From Bacillota bacterium (GTDB lineage: Bacteria; Bacillota; Bacilli; Bacillales; Cytobacillaceae): DNA of 6,585 nucleotides. The stretch covers positions 1 to 6,585 of the forward strand of contig JAEWIG010000427.1 in assembly GCA_023387295.1 (NCBI GenBank). Direction: 5' to 3'. Under the pieces are notes generated by a model. The model made no database searches and was not told the origin of the DNA. It worked only from the letters and a program-made list of their open reading frames with translations. Numbering within the stretch: the stretch's first letter is position 1; each line of letters begins with the position of its first letter. Positions 6,194 through 6,585 of the stretch are shown piece after piece. The position numbers were made by a program, and so were the translations under genes.

Positions 6194-6205
6194 TGCGCAT
6201 TTGTT

Positions 6206-6585
6206 TTAGTTATGATGTGCCTTAATATATCCGACCTTTTCAACAATTTCTTGTCCTTGAGGCCCCTGCATCCATTCAAGGAAAGGCTTAATGGTAGGGT
6301 TTGGATTGTCTTTCAATGTAATGGCATAAAGATTGGCGGTAAATGGATATTTTTCGCTCGCGATATTGTCAGAAGTTGGTTCAATTCCATCGATAGCTAA
6401 AAATTTTATATTTGAGTTGTCATTCATTCCTGTTGCAAAGAAACGGAAGGAAAATCCGATAGCATTGTCATAGTTCCGATAATCAGCTACCTGTTCAAGT
6501 ATTCCACCCATCCCAGCAGGAACCTCTTCTTTTAACGGCTCCATAATCGGAGTGTCACCCATGATTTTCTCAAGCAGTGTTTGAC
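6206..6585 (-). CDS. PstS-family substrate-binding protein, C-terminal part (phosphate-type ABC transporter binding domain)
   Basis: The frame is open to the right window edge, so the true start is outside; the ATG at 6562 is internal. The 125 visible residues match the C-terminal lobe of PstS-like proteins (PBP-like fold), which bind phosphate or a related anion outside the membrane. From the first visible residue the sequence reads QTLLEKIMGD, like the segment after the SGS loop of PstS. Next come NAIGFSFRFF, IDGIEPTSDNIASEKYPFT (the family's PTxENIxxxxYPF block) and NLYAITLKD. FLEWMQGPQGQEIVEKVGYI is the usual final helix. The protein ends in KAHHN. Neither the signal peptide nor the membrane anchor can be checked here, and no pstCAB genes are visible. 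Whether it serves phosphate uptake, sensing or another ligand is open. It converges on gndA. Confidence 0.82.
   Translation of the reverse strand, partial: QTLLEKIMGDTPIMEPLKEEVPAGMGGILEQVADYRNYDNAIGFSFRFFATGMNDNSNIKFLAIDGIEPTSDNIASEKYPFTANLYAITLKDNPNPTIKPFLEWMQGPQGQEIVEKVGYIKAHHN

Noticed and set aside
6167..6400. Plus-strand open frame opposite the PstS-like gene
   Set aside because: It starts in the second repeat and runs antisense to a clear PstS-type domain.
1..6585. CRISPR array, tRNA, rRNA or riboswitch
   Set aside because: No regularly spaced repeats, no cloverleaf-like segments, and no recognisable aptamer core were seen on either strand.

Overview
The window looks like chromosomal DNA of a Bacillus-type firmicute (family Bacillaceae). 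The genes are AT-rich, Shine-Dalgarno sequences are strong, terminators have clear T-runs, and the gene content and order recall the yqjD-yqjE-yqjH-yqjI region of Bacillus subtilis. That comparison is from memory, because no search could be run. Five genes lie on the plus strand, and one partial gene enters from the right edge on the minus strand.

Layout. Bases 2-964 are the 3' part of an acyl-CoA carboxyltransferase gene (yqjD-like). A 127-bp GC-rich imperfect palindrome follows (1032-1158) and looks like a dispersed repeat. A possible promoter then precedes an intact M20 metallopeptidase (yqjE/PepT-like, 1268-2380), which ends at a strong terminator. Next is a single-domain CheW-like protein (2562-3038, probable TTG start) between its own terminators. 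DNA polymerase IV (dinB/yqjH, 3182-4468) and NADP-type 6-phosphogluconate dehydrogenase (gndA/yqjI, 4566-5975) follow. gndA has its own extended -10 promoter, a dyad just downstream of it, and a 15-bp-stem terminator. The convergent gap (5976-6205) holds that terminator, one perfect DnaA-box 9-mer, and a second long GC-rich imperfect hairpin (6093-6193). The right edge is the C-terminal part of a PstS-family substrate-binding protein on the minus strand.

The genes do not form one pathway. They cover acyl-CoA carboxylation, peptide hydrolysis, a signalling adaptor, translesion synthesis and the oxidative pentose phosphate pathway, mostly as separately terminated units. I found no clear new multi-gene system. 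The least ordinary content is the pair of structured repeats, which share an identical 11-mer; the orphan CheW domain; and the dyad in the gndA leader.
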